Source of the DNA: Candidatus Jacksonbacteria bacterium RIFCSPLOWO2_02_FULL_44_20
GTDB lineage: Bacteria; Patescibacteriota; Patescibacteriia; UBA9629
Assembly: GCA_001818155.1 (NCBI GenBank)
Contig: MHJU01000038.1
Span: 1-39,890 of the forward strand
Direction: 5' to 3'
DNA: 39,890 nucleotides
Shown here: piece after piece, positions 16,237 to 25,351 of the stretch
Numbering within the stretch: position 1 is the first letter of the stretch
Layout: each line of letters opens with the position of its first letter
The notes under the pieces: model-generated
Told to the model about the DNA's origin: nothing
The model's database searches: none
Seen by the model: only the letters and a program-made list of their open reading frames with translations
Made by a program: the position numbers and the translations under genes

Positions 16237-18924
16237 TCAGCCCATTTTGCTCAATCTCGCAAATACGAGAAATATGATTGTGAAGAATACGCCCATTGCA
16301 AACGGCGCTACCATTGATAGCCAGTTTCGTTTTCCCGGCTTGAACCTCTTTAAGAACAGAGAATTAGAGACTACTGATACCGAGCTTAACGCCATTGCCA
16401 AACCAGCAAGCTCCGGCTTTAAAACTAATCCGATTCCTACAAAGAGGCGCGCGGCAATCGGGATTCCTAAAACATTGTAAAACAGGGCGAAAAACATGTT
16501 CTGTTTAATTTTACCCATGGTTTCTCGGCTCAAATTGATCGCGGTTAAAACATCGCGTAAATCATTTTTAATAATAATAATCCCTCCGGTTTCCATGGCA
16601 ACATCTGTGCCCGATCCCATCGCAATGCCTAAGTCTGCCTGCGCAAGCGCAGGAGCATCGTTAATGCCGTCGCCGACCATTGCCACCTTGATTCCCGTTT
16701 TTTGCATCTTTTTTATCTTTTCTGCTTTGTCTTCTGGTAAAACTTCTGCCAATACATTTTTAATGCCGGCTTGGCGCGCGATTGCGTCAGCTGTGCGGCG
16801 ATTATCGCCGGTGATCATAAATACTTTGATGTGCCGATCTTGCAAAGCGCGCACCGCTTCCACTGTTGTTTCTTTAATAGTGTCCGCAACCGCAATAAGC
16901 CCGAGAATTTCTTGAGGAGAAGCCAATATCATCACTGTTTTTCCGCTCTCTTCCAGTTTGCGAATTTTGCGTTCAATTTTTAGAAGTGCATCGGTTGACA
17001 ATCCCACAACATCTGTAATCATTCTGCGATTTCCTAAATAATAAGTAATGCCGTTTTGTGCGCCCTGTACACCGTGCCCTGGAATCGCGCGAAAACTATC
17101 CGCCTCCACAAGTGGAATAGATTCTTTTTTTGCGTATTTAACAATCGCTTCTGCAAGCGGATGCTCGGAAAGTTTTTCTAAGCTTGCCGCGATAGAAACG
17201 ATTTTTTCTTCGTCTGCCATAGTAGCGCTTACGACATCAGTCACCTCCGGCCTTCCTTTTGTTAGGGTGCCTGTTTTGTCAAACACTATTGCCTTTACCT
17301 TACACGCCGCTTCAAGCGGCTCTCCTCCTTTGATAAGAATGCCGTGCTCTGCGCCTTTGCCCGTGCCAACCATAATCGCGGTTGGCGTCGCAAGCCCAAG
17401 AGCGCACGGACAGGCAATAACAATGACGGCCGTAAATGCCATGAGTGAAAACGCGAGACTAGCTCCAAACGCCAAGTACCACATCAAAAAAGTCGCTATG
17501 GCAAGAAAAATAACAACAGGCACAAAGTAGGCGGAAATTCTATCCGCGAAAGCCTGGATCGGGGCTTTTGACCCCTGGGCTTCTTCAACGATTCGGATAA
17601 TCTGGGCGAGCGTTGTCTCGCTTCCCACTTTGGTTGCCGTAAATTCAAAACTGCCGTGCTTGTTGATTGTTGCGCCAATAACGGTAGCTCCGGGATTTTT
17701 TTCAACAGGGATGCTTTCGCCGGTAATCATGGACTCATCCACCGAGGATTGCCCCTTTAGAACCGTGCCGTCAACCGGTATTTTTTCGCCCGGGCGAACC
17801 ACGATTATATCGCCTACTATCACCTGATCAATCGGAACATCCGCGACTACGCCATTTTTACTCACACGCGCGGTCTTGGCTTTGAGCCCCATCAATTTTT
17901 TAATCGCATCCGATGTGCTCCCTTTTGTTTTTGCTTCAAGCCACTTGCCTAAAATGACAAAGGTAATGAGGAATGCGGCAGTTTCAAAGTAAATCTCTGG
18001 AATTTTTTCTCCGTTTAAACCGACAACACTGCCTGTTTCCGCAACATAGCTCGCGAATTGCCACAGGCTGTAAAAAAAAGCTGTTGAAGTGCCGATGGCG
18101 ATAAGACTATCCATGTTAAAAGTCTTCATTCTCAAACTGCTCCACATGCCCTTATAAAACCCCGCGCCGATAATGAATTGCACTGGAGTCGTCAAGATAA
18201 GCGAAACAATGCCAATGTATGGCAATATCGCCACGCGTCCGGGAAGAAACCAGAAGAAATCCAGTAACATAAAGTACAGCATTGGCAGACTCAAAACCAA
18301 ACCACATACAAATTTTTTCCAATATACTCTGATGCCTTTTTCGCGTTCTTTTCGCTCGGCTTCAGCATCTCCGCTCACAGCCAGCCGCGCTTTATAGCCG
18401 GACTTTTCTACCGCGCGAATAAGCTCTTCAACTGTTGTTTGTGAGGCGTCAAACACAACTCGCGCCTTTTCCGCCGCGAAGTTGACATTAACTGCGCTCA
18501 CGCCAGAAACTTTCTTTAATCCTCGCTCAATCAATCCGGCGCATGATGAACAATGCATGCCGGAGAGCGCCAGATACACTTGATTTTCTTTCTTTTCGCT
18601 TGGCGTCATGCCGGCCTTTGCAATAACCGCCTCTTGCGCTCCGATCATCGGTGAAACAACTTTTTTTTCAAACGCATCAAGCGTTGTTTGAGGCATCTGC
18701 TCGCGAGTGCGGCTGACAACAACGCCGATATAGCCCGCTCTAGTAATTGCTTGAGTAATGGTCTCGCTAGACACCTCCTCCGGCGCTGACAGTTCACCGG
18801 AACCATCTGCCGCGTTTATTTTAATATCGGCAATGCCAGCAATTTCCGAAAGTTCCGCCGTGATAATTTTTTCGCAGGACTCGCAATGCATCCCGTCAAT
18901 TTTAAGATGTAGTTTTTCATTCAT
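16237..18924 (-). CDS. copA: Copper-exporting P1B-type ATPase
   Basis: An 895-residue heavy-metal ATPase with two N-terminal HMA domains (GMHCESC near residue 12; GMHCSSC near residue 122). The transmembrane CPC is in [15 protein letters not shown], the phosphorylation site is [15 protein letters not shown], and [18 protein letters not shown] and [14 protein letters not shown] complete the catalytic parts. YN in [13 protein letters not shown] and M-x2-SS in [10 protein letters not shown] mark the Cu(I)-specific subgroup. It pumps Cu(I) out of the cytoplasm. It is the last gene of a three-gene copper cluster. No CsoR/CueR-type regulator is visible. Confidence 0.93.
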   Translation of the reverse strand: MNEKLHLKIDGMHCESCEKIITAELSEIAGIADIKINAADGSGELSAPEEVSSETITQAITRAGYIGVVVSRTREQMPQTTLDAFEKKVVSPMIGAQEAVIAKAGMTPSEKKENQVYLALSGMHCSSCAGLIERGLKKVSGVSAVNVNFAAEKARVVFDASQTTVEELIRAVEKSGYKARLAVSGDAEAERKEREKGIRVYWKKFVCGLVLSLPMLYFMLLDFFWFLPGRVAILPYIGIVSLILTTPVQFIIGAGFYKGMWSSLRMKTFNMDSLIAIGTSTAFFYSLWQFASYVAETGSVVGLNGEKIPEIYFETAAFLITFVILGKWLEAKTKGSTSDAIKKLMGLKAKTARVSKNGVVADVPIDQVIVGDIIVVRPGEKIPVDGTVLKGQSSVDESMITGESIPVEKNPGATVIGATINKHGSFEFTATKVGSETTLAQIIRIVEEAQGSKAPIQAFADRISAYFVPVVIFLAIATFLMWYLAFGASLAFSLMAFTAVIVIACPCALGLATPTAIMVGTGKGAEHGILIKGGEPLEAACKVKAIVFDKTGTLTKGRPEVTDVVSATMADEEKIVSIAASLEKLSEHPLAEAIVKYAKKESIPLVEADSFRAIPGHGVQGAQNGITYYLGNRRMITDVVGLSTDALLKIERKIRKLEESGKTVMILASPQEILGLIAVADTIKETTVEAVRALQDRHIKVFMITGDNRRTADAIARQAGIKNVLAEVLPEDKAEKIKKMQKTGIKVAMVGDGINDAPALAQADLGIAMGSGTDVAMETGGIIIIKNDLRDVLTAINLSRETMGKIKQNMFFALFYNVLGIPIAARLFVGIGLVLKPELAGLAMALSSVSVVSNSLFLKRFKPGKRNWLSMVAPFAMGVFFTIIFLVFARLSKMG

Positions 18925-18991
18925 AGATTTTTAGTATAGTTATTATAAGTTAACAGCCTCCTTGCCGACGACGCGTAGCGCATCGGTAATT

Positions 18992-20314
18992 TCATTCCAC
19001 CACGATAAATTTTCCGCGATACATTCCCATAGAACAAGAAAAAAATATTTCACCAATGTTATTCGGAGTGAAGGTGATGACATTTTCTCCAGGGCGAAGA
19101 GTGCGGCTAATTCCGTAATCTGGCATAACTAACGACGCGGCGCAGGTGAATGAAGACGTGGAATTTATAATCCATTTTATCGGACGGCCTCTTTCCACTC
19201 TAAAGGAATTAGGCGAATAGCCGCGAGCGTTTTGTGTCATCCGCACCACTTGCTCTTGTTTATTTTCAGTCACAGCATCAGCAGTGCTACTCCCTGTATT
19301 TAACCCGACTAACCTGCTCCCGTTTGTAATGTTAAACCAGCCAAGAAATATAACAGCGAGTCCGGCGGTCATGAACAACAAGCGCGCCTTTCGTCCTTTG
19401 AATACCGACGTTAACCCGCCAATGCCAAGAAGCCCGGGCGCGGTGCCGATAGCAAAGAGCCCCATAATCGCCATGCCTTGCCAAAAACTGCCGGTGGAAA
19501 CCGCGTAAAGTTGCATTGCTTGAGTGAAACCGCACGGTATAAAGAATGTCAAAGCTCCCATCACAGTAGCGCCCTTGCGGCTATACTCTTTTACTTCCCC
19601 TTGCAAGCCGAAAAGTCGCGCTATGCAAGCTGGCAAGGCAATGCTTTTATCTCGCAGGATGGGAAAAATTTCTATCAATTTCAAGCCGAAAAATATCATC
19701 ACTCCGCCAATCGCCATCGTTATAATTCCAAGCACATTGGAAGACGGATTAAAAGCTTTGCCTATAAGACCGATCGCTCCTCCCAAAAGAGCGTATCCGA
19801 GAATGCGGCCGATGTTGAAATAAATATGCGGCCGAAATTTTTGGGCTGTCGTTGCTTCAGGGTGTTGCTCTGCATGCCGCGCCGAAAGGCTAAGCACGAG
19901 TCCTCCGACAAGCGCCATACATGTTGATACTCCGGCAACCAAACCAACAAAAAGCGCCACCGCCACGCCCGATTTTGAAGCGCCAACATCCATATTAAGT
20001 AGACCAAACCATCTAGCGGCAAAGTATATCACCAATATAAGTACAGCGGCTTTAGCTAGATCTTTATAATCAGCGCTGTTTTTTGAAATCCACGGCAGTT
20101 TTTGTTTGTCGCCAATTTCATAGCCGGCTTCTTGAACCGCTCGCGCAATCTTCTCGTCGCTCGGGCGATTCCCAGCATAGGTAATTTCAGCGAGCGCCAA
20201 TTTTTGGTTTATGTGAACCGCGTTAACGCCGTGAATTTTTTTCAGTTGTCCGCTTACAAGCAGTTCGCAGGATGCGCAATGCATTCCGCGAATAGGAATT
20301 TTTATTTTATTCAT
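18992..20314 (-). CDS. HMA - UreH/DsbD-like membrane - cupredoxin fusion protein
   Basis: A three-part protein of 440 residues. Residues 1-68 are an HMA copper-chaperone domain with GMHCASC. Residues about 85-345 form a membrane domain of the urease-accessory UreH / DsbD_2 type, with Cys in VAGVSTCMALVGG and in FFIPCGFTQAMQ. Residues about 355-440 are a cupredoxin-like beta domain with FTCAAS and FFSCSMGMYRGKF as likely copper ligands; I see no His in that domain, so the ligands would be sulfur only. It probably moves Cu(I) across the membrane or hands it to an external site. It starts 77 bp after the small membrane-protein gene and is followed 67 bp later by copA. Confidence 0.8.
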   Translation of the reverse strand: MNKIKIPIRGMHCASCELLVSGQLKKIHGVNAVHINQKLALAEITYAGNRPSDEKIARAVQEAGYEIGDKQKLPWISKNSADYKDLAKAAVLILVIYFAARWFGLLNMDVGASKSGVAVALFVGLVAGVSTCMALVGGLVLSLSARHAEQHPEATTAQKFRPHIYFNIGRILGYALLGGAIGLIGKAFNPSSNVLGIITMAIGGVMIFFGLKLIEIFPILRDKSIALPACIARLFGLQGEVKEYSRKGATVMGALTFFIPCGFTQAMQLYAVSTGSFWQGMAIMGLFAIGTAPGLLGIGGLTSVFKGRKARLLFMTAGLAVIFLGWFNITNGSRLVGLNTGSSTADAVTENKQEQVVRMTQNARGYSPNSFRVERGRPIKWIINSTSSFTCAASLVMPDYGISRTLRPGENVITFTPNNIGEIFFSCSMGMYRGKFIVVE

Positions 20315-20391
20315 ATAGAATTTTGAATTTAATTGATAACAAAAAATCGCCGACGAGCAATAATTTTACTATCAAAACAATTTTTGAAGAG

Positions 20392-20868
20392 TTAATAAAG
20401 TAAAGCTATTGCTCGTAAAGCGATTTCATGGCTTTCAAAAAGCGCGAGCCACGCGAGCATTTTTTTTCTGGATTGTAATCGTATAGAAGTAGTATAGAAA
20501 CGGCTACTCTGTTTGTAATGCCTGAATTTTATCTGCGCCGCGAGGAACATTTCGTTTTTAGAAATTTTAAGATAAATAATTGCGGCTATGATGAGCGAAC
20601 TAAGCGACAAAAACGAATTTTCAAACAAAGTTTCTGTGAAGCGGCGCGCAGATGTAAGATGAAAATTGAAACAGTTCTCCGCGGTTCCCATACTGTGCGG
20701 AATAGAAACGACGGAAGAGCCGTTCGCGCAATGCTCGGAAACAGCCTTTGTCGCCGACATGCCAGCTCTCATTCCGCCCATCGGGCAAAAGAATATGAAG
20801 ATGGCAATACTTGTCATCGCCCCAACCGTTAACCATGAAACTAATTTTAGAAAGTGCGGTGATTTCAT
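20392..20868 (-). CDS. Small Cys/Met/His-containing membrane protein of the copper cluster
   Basis: An unrecognised protein of 158 residues. Helix 1 (about residues 8-27) leads into FFCPMGGMRAGMS. A short loop with HC, PHSMG and NCFNFHL follows, then helix 2 (LSSLIIAAIIYLKI), then a basic C-terminus. The clustered Cys, Met and His next to the membrane, and its place directly upstream of an HMA-cupredoxin fusion and copA, suggest it binds copper. No named family can be assigned. A -35/-10 pair (TTGCTT-N17-TACGGT) lies in the 63-bp gap before it, so the copper cluster may have its own promoter. Confidence 0.6.
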   Translation of the reverse strand: MKSPHFLKLVSWLTVGAMTSIAIFIFFCPMGGMRAGMSATKAVSEHCANGSSVVSIPHSMGTAENCFNFHLTSARRFTETLFENSFLSLSSLIIAAIIYLKISKNEMFLAAQIKFRHYKQSSRFYTTSIRLQSRKKMLAWLALFESHEIALRAIALLY

Positions 20869-20931
20869 ATTTTTAGATAACTTAAACCGTATCAGAACAC
20901 AATTTTTTAAGCAAGAGTCGGAGCGTCTGAT

Positions 20932-22479
20932 TTAAGAGGAACTCGCGCGTTCGCGCATTTCGCTGGCATAATCGGAAAAATCGCGGAATAAAAATATAAT
21001 AGTTTTGTATGGCGCTTCAAAAAGAAGATCAAAAATCATGATAATCAAATTGTATCTGGAGAATTTGCCGACGATCCATTTGCCGCTCGCAAGAATAGGA
21101 AGCGCAAAAAAGGAAAGAATTTCGCGCCCGACCGAGCGAAACCGTAAAATAACCAAAAGCCGATCAGCTGTGAGGCGTATGCGGATTGCAAGATAGGTAA
21201 CGAGAGTCATAAAAATAATGAAAAGCGCGCCGGAGACCGGGTTAAAATTCAGGCGATAAAGCGCGTAGACAATCGCGCCGTAAGTAAGAATATACATTGT
21301 AAAAAACATGCTGTGAAAAATAAAACTCCGCAAAATTGACCGCTCGCGCGGAATTTGTATAGCGCCGTCAAGCGCGGACTGATGAGCGCGCAGGATATTT
21401 TCTGTTTCCTGCAAAATAAATTTCGCGTTTGCGACAGAGCCGACGCGAATGCCGAGCGTTAAGATAAGAAGGAGAACAATTGGAAAAATTAAATTGATTC
21501 CCGCGTTGGTGTAGTTTAGAGGAAGCCCGCGCAATCGTTCATAAGGAAGTTCAATAATAAATACAAGGACAAGTTTTGTCGCAAGAAGATAGAGAAAGCT
21601 ATACCAGATCTGCCGTTTTACTTTGCGCGTTAAGTGCGCATTCATATTATGAAGCACTGTGCCACACTCTGATGTAAAATCATGAAAGTCGCCTTTATAT
21701 TTTTTGATAACCTCATCAAGAACAAGGAAAATAACTGAATAAGGCTTTACCAAACGGAGCACCTCCTTATATAACGCGTGGCGTTCATACGAGGAAATCC
21801 GCGCCGGAAGCGTTATCACATCTTCTACCATTTCTTTGTTCAATTTCATGGAGAACCATGTGCGGTGCCATTCCTGAATAAAAAAATAAGCAATAAGCGG
21901 AGGATCAGCCTTGAGGAGAGTACGAGAAATTGCAGTCAACAAAAAACAATGTTCCTGCTCTTTGGTAATTGTAAATTTAGGAAACGAAAGCCTTGAGGCA
22001 AGCTCTCTTAACATTGCATCAACAAGCGCGCGTTCATGCTCAATAAGCCCAAGCGCGTCTTCTATTTCAACTGCCATGAGCGAAAACAGCCATTCGCGAG
22101 CGCGAGCCGGAGACAATGAGTTATCGGAACCGATAAATGTTTGAGCGGAAAGATATTTTGCGATTACAGCTTCAACTTTTTTTACAACAGTGTCTGTAAC
22201 GTCGCTCTCTATAATATATTCCGCGAGCACGAGCTCCTGTAACAATGCTTCCCCGCGAGGAGAATCGGACGCGCCAATCAACATGAGACGTTTGATAATT
22301 CTTTCAATGGCATAACGTCTCCAGACGTGCTCATCATGAAACCCTACGATATTGCGGAGTTTTTCGTATTTTTCAATATATTGGCTCAACCTCTTGTCTA
22401 CCTTGAGACGCGCGCCTTTTTGAATCGGGCGGTTGGCAGAGGCAATTAATTTTTCAAGAAAGTCTTTGTCCATACTCAT
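20932..22479 (-). CDS. Conserved-looking large membrane protein of unknown function
   Basis: I do not recognise a family. The first roughly 280 residues are soluble and helical (MSMDKDFLEKLIASANRPIQ...). A C-terminal half follows with about four hydrophobic segments (WYSFLYLLATKLVLVFIIEL, LIFPIVLLLILTLGI, SMFFTMYILTYGAIVYALY, FIIFMTLVTYLAIRI) and then an amphipathic tail. Its start overlaps the xseB stop by four bases, so it is translated with the exonuclease VII subunits. Whether this reflects function or only economy of space is unknown. Confidence 0.65.
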   Translation of the reverse strand: MSMDKDFLEKLIASANRPIQKGARLKVDKRLSQYIEKYEKLRNIVGFHDEHVWRRYAIERIIKRLMLIGASDSPRGEALLQELVLAEYIIESDVTDTVVKKVEAVIAKYLSAQTFIGSDNSLSPARAREWLFSLMAVEIEDALGLIEHERALVDAMLRELASRLSFPKFTITKEQEHCFLLTAISRTLLKADPPLIAYFFIQEWHRTWFSMKLNKEMVEDVITLPARISSYERHALYKEVLRLVKPYSVIFLVLDEVIKKYKGDFHDFTSECGTVLHNMNAHLTRKVKRQIWYSFLYLLATKLVLVFIIELPYERLRGLPLNYTNAGINLIFPIVLLLILTLGIRVGSVANAKFILQETENILRAHQSALDGAIQIPRERSILRSFIFHSMFFTMYILTYGAIVYALYRLNFNPVSGALFIIFMTLVTYLAIRIRLTADRLLVILRFRSVGREILSFFALPILASGKWIVGKFSRYNLIIMIFDLLFEAPYKTIIFLFRDFSDYASEMRERASSS

Positions 22480-22685
22480 CCGGTGAAATCAGAAAATTGC
22501 TTTTTTATAGAAACGATCTGGTTCTCCACTTCCTGAAGCCGTTTCTTGCAGATCGTCGCGAGTGAAAGCGCTCGCTTAAAAAGTTCAATGCCGCCTTCAA
22601 GGTCAACGTCGCCGCGCTCAAATTCGTGGACAATCTGTTCAAGTTCTTTGAAAGCGTGTTCAAAAGATGATGGTGTTTCTGTCAT
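22476..22685 (-). CDS. xseB: Exodeoxyribonuclease VII small subunit
   Basis: A 69-residue helical protein. SFEHAFKELEQIVHEFERGDVDLEGGIELFKRAL matches the XseB coiled-coil, which packs on XseA and is required for the active exonuclease. Length and sequence are normal. It starts 7 bp after xseA and overlaps the following membrane-protein gene by 4 bp. Confidence 0.92.
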   Translation of the reverse strand: MTETPSSFEHAFKELEQIVHEFERGDVDLEGGIELFKRALSLATICKKRLQEVENQIVSIKKQFSDFTG

Positions 22686-22691
22686 TTTGAT

Positions 22692-24296
22692 TTAGGATTT
22701 GACAATTGGAATTTTTTGCATCGTATCTTTTACCTCTCCGGTTATAACACCCTCATACGGATACACTAATATCTCGTCCCCTGGAGCAACTTCAGAGGCG
22801 GATCGGAGCAGTTTATCTTTAGTTTTCACAATACTATACCCGCGCTTCAACGTATTTTTAGGCGAGTAACTTCTGACAAGTTTATAGCACTCCAAAAATC
22901 GGTTCCGATTGAGTGTATACCATTTTTCCGTATGCAACAAGCATTGCGAGCGCGCGCGATTCACGGCCTCTTTCCGCTCAAAAATGATGCGAATATATTG
23001 ATCGGCAAAAATCGGCAGACGCGCAATGATCTGCCGACCGTGTTCGATGCGATGCGCGATGTGCGACCCGGCTCTCATTACCGCAGTATACGCCGCGCGT
23101 TTTTTGTTCGCGAGTATTCCGGAAAGCGCGTGTTCAATAAATCGCGTGAAGCCATAAATATCAGACAATAATTCTTCACGATTCGGAGTAACAAGTTCAG
23201 CCGCGTTTGACGGAGTTGAAGCGCGTTTATCAGCGGCAAGCTCCGCAAGCGACCAGTCCTTTTCATGTCCTACAGCAACAAGAACCGGGAGACGGGAAGA
23301 AAACACCGCGCGCGTTACCTCTTCTGAATTGAACGACTGCAAATCTTCCATGCTTCCGCCTCCGCGGGTTAGCACAATAATATCAAGCGTCTCAACTTGA
23401 TTCATATACTTGATAGACCCGCAAATTTCTTTGACAGAGCCGACTCCCTGCACCCGGACAGGCGCAAAATGAATTGTAATGCCGCCCATTCTGGCGCGTA
23501 GCACTTTAATAAAATCGCTGTAGGCGGCGGAGTTTTCTCCGGTAATTAAACCGATGGCGCGGGGTAAAAAAGGGAGCGGACGTTTTCGCGCGTGATCAAA
23601 CAATCCTTCGGCCGAGAGTTTCGCCTTTAACTTCTGAAATGCCGCGGCAAGCGCGCCGACTCCTGAAAGTCGCATCTCCAAAACTCGTAAACCGAACCGC
23701 CCGCTTTTCGGTGAGACCTGCGGCCGCGCTTTCACAACAACCTCAATTCCAGAGGAAAGTTCTACGTTCCAATGATATTTATGCGCCGTCGGAAACCAGC
23801 AGTTGAGAACTCCGTATTCGTCCTTCAGCTGAAAAAACGTAAGGTTCTCGCGAAAGGTGGAAATGTCTCCGGCCTCGCCTTTAATAAACACTTCCTCACC
23901 TGAAAGAATCGTGTTGATGTAGACGAGAAAATCGGATACCGAAAAAACATATCCGCTCGTGTTTAGTTCAATCGCGCCCTTTTCGCGCCGATCGCGCTCC
24001 AGTTCTATGCGGCGAATTGCGGATCGCGCAAACATTTTGAGCGTACCGTCCTCTGTGGTGGTGTAAAGAACTTTGAGCTCATCTGGAACCGTCTCAAGCG
24101 ATAAACTCATCAGCGTTTTCACAGCTTGGCGTTGTACTGTAATAGACGCGTCTTCAAATTTTTGTATAACTGCTTTTACAATCTCCGGCGCGCGATCTTT
24201 TGGAATTTTGCTTTCGCCGATTTCTTTCAACGCACGCGATCGTTCCAGCGCTTTACTGGAAGAGAGGTTGGAGAGAAGCGTGTCAAAATCTGGCAT
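22692..24296 (-). CDS. xseA: Exodeoxyribonuclease VII large subunit with HEAT-like N-terminal extension
   Basis: Degrades single-stranded DNA from both ends, with XseB. Residues about 112-205 are the OB fold (VFIKGEAGDISTF, FFQLKDEYGVLNCWF). The catalytic core carries IGLITGENSAAYSDF, RGGGSMEDLQSFNSEEV, VAVGHEKDWSLAELAADKRASTPSNAAE. At 534 residues it is roughly 100 longer than usual. The excess is the first 105 residues, three helical-hairpin units of HEAT/armadillo style (ERSRALKEIGESKIP, AVIQKFEDASITVQRQAVKTL, GTLKMFARSAIRRI). This part could bind a partner protein or DNA. It is the first gene of an xseA-xseB-membrane protein operon. Confidence 0.93.
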   Translation of the reverse strand: MPDFDTLLSNLSSSKALERSRALKEIGESKIPKDRAPEIVKAVIQKFEDASITVQRQAVKTLMSLSLETVPDELKVLYTTTEDGTLKMFARSAIRRIELERDRREKGAIELNTSGYVFSVSDFLVYINTILSGEEVFIKGEAGDISTFRENLTFFQLKDEYGVLNCWFPTAHKYHWNVELSSGIEVVVKARPQVSPKSGRFGLRVLEMRLSGVGALAAAFQKLKAKLSAEGLFDHARKRPLPFLPRAIGLITGENSAAYSDFIKVLRARMGGITIHFAPVRVQGVGSVKEICGSIKYMNQVETLDIIVLTRGGGSMEDLQSFNSEEVTRAVFSSRLPVLVAVGHEKDWSLAELAADKRASTPSNAAELVTPNREELLSDIYGFTRFIEHALSGILANKKRAAYTAVMRAGSHIAHRIEHGRQIIARLPIFADQYIRIIFERKEAVNRARSQCLLHTEKWYTLNRNRFLECYKLVRSYSPKNTLKRGYSIVKTKDKLLRSASEVAPGDEILVYPYEGVITGEVKDTMQKIPIVKS

Positions 24297-24310
24297 GAGT
24301 TTAGTTATTG

Positions 24311-24640
24311 TTAATGAGAAGCATTTTTTATTTCCTCTACTTTTGAACGCAAATCGGTTATCAATTTCGGGAACTGATCTCCAGTACTCAATTTACTCAT
24401 TGTTAATAATTCACCAACTCTACGAAGCATGCCGTTTCCAAAAACTTTATCAATCTTGCGCAACCACATCACCTGCCCATTAAAATACGCTTTTTGCAAA
24501 TCAGTCCAAATAGTTTGACGCGCCTCGTCAAATGTCTGATGACTGCGCTCTGCTTCTTTGCACCCAAGTCCGTCAAGTATTGGATCAAGTAGAGTAATCT
24601 CCTTCTTGTATGCTTGAAAGTTGAGTGGGTTTTCTACCAT
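24311..24640 (-). pseudogene. C-terminal part of a frameshifted metallopeptidase-like gene
   Basis: The ORF of 109 residues has no ribosome site, and its reading frame continues upstream without an ATG as TKEQWWKEIREATIA, which reads like real protein. It joins the previous ORF by a one-base shift at an AAAA run (24690-24693). It is therefore probably the C-terminal third of the HELLH protein encoded just upstream rather than a separate gene. The content is helical and Lys/Glu-rich, without recognisable domains. Confidence 0.6.
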
Positions 24641-25290
24641 TGCAATTGTGGCTTCTCTAATCTCTTTCCACCACTGCTCTTTAGTCCTCTTTTATCAATT
24701 TCGCGCAAATAATAATTTAACCTGTCCTTACCGCGTCCTGATACATCTACGGCGTAATCAGCGTGCGCAATCGTTACCTCTCGCGCGATTCTTTCAGTGA
24801 TTACTTCATTAAAACATTGAAAATTTATAGCCAGTGGACATTCCCGCCATACTGATTTAAATCCACTCTTTACAGACCGTCTATCAGGCAACGACTCAAA
24901 AAATTCAGAGGTGCGATAGTACCATTCAGACGAGATTGCGTGGAGCAATTCATGAATAACTATTCCACAGTTAGCTTCTGCTGTGTCAGATATAAGAATC
25001 CAATCATTATGCTTCCATTGAAAGCCGCCCACATCAGAAAACGGCAAAAAAACAATTCTCTTTGTGTCATACGGCCGAGAGGGAATGCCGAGAGTTTGCA
25101 AATGCTCCTGAATAAAATCAATGGCATGGTCAACAACCTCTTGTTGCAACGGACTTTTTTCTCTCTGCGAAAGCAACTCGCCGTTGATTTCAATGTCATC
25201 AAACCGCTTTGGCTTAGCATCAACATACTCCATGTAGTCGGTCAATTCCTTTGCTCTAAAAATTTTACTCCCTTGTTCCATATTTGACAT
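24634..25290 (-). CDS. Putative zinc metallopeptidase, N-terminal part (frameshifted)
   Basis: IVIHELLHAIS near residue 112 is an HExxH zinc motif. FNEVITERIARE about 50 residues later would supply the third zinc ligand as in gluzincins. The protein appears soluble and has no signal peptide, so the substrate would be cytoplasmic. The last 20 residues (RGLKSSGGKRLEKPQLQW) are the wrong frame: after DK the other frame gives TKEQWWKEIREA. Adding one A to the AAAA run would restore a product of about 325 residues. It shares a divergent, palindromic promoter region with the DUF4143 ATPase gene at 25352. Confidence 0.6.
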   Translation of the reverse strand: MSNMEQGSKIFRAKELTDYMEYVDAKPKRFDDIEINGELLSQREKSPLQQEVVDHAIDFIQEHLQTLGIPSRPYDTKRIVFLPFSDVGGFQWKHNDWILISDTAEANCGIVIHELLHAISSEWYYRTSEFFESLPDRRSVKSGFKSVWRECPLAINFQCFNEVITERIAREVTIAHADYAVDVSGRGKDRLNYYLREIDKRGLKSSGGKRLEKPQLQW

Positions 25291-25306
25291 TACTTTTTGA
25301 TTTTGT

Positions 25307-25337
25307 TATATTAAAAAAGTTGAATTTTTTTAATATA
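25307..25337. promoter_or_regulatory. 31-bp palindrome in a divergent promoter
   Basis: TATATTAAAAAA (25307-25318) and TTTTTTAATATA (25326-25337) are perfect complements around GTTGAAT. It fills half of the 61-bp gap between the metallopeptidase and DUF4143 genes, so one protein bound here could control both. Confidence 0.5.
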
Positions 25338-25351
25338 CAAACACTAAAAAT

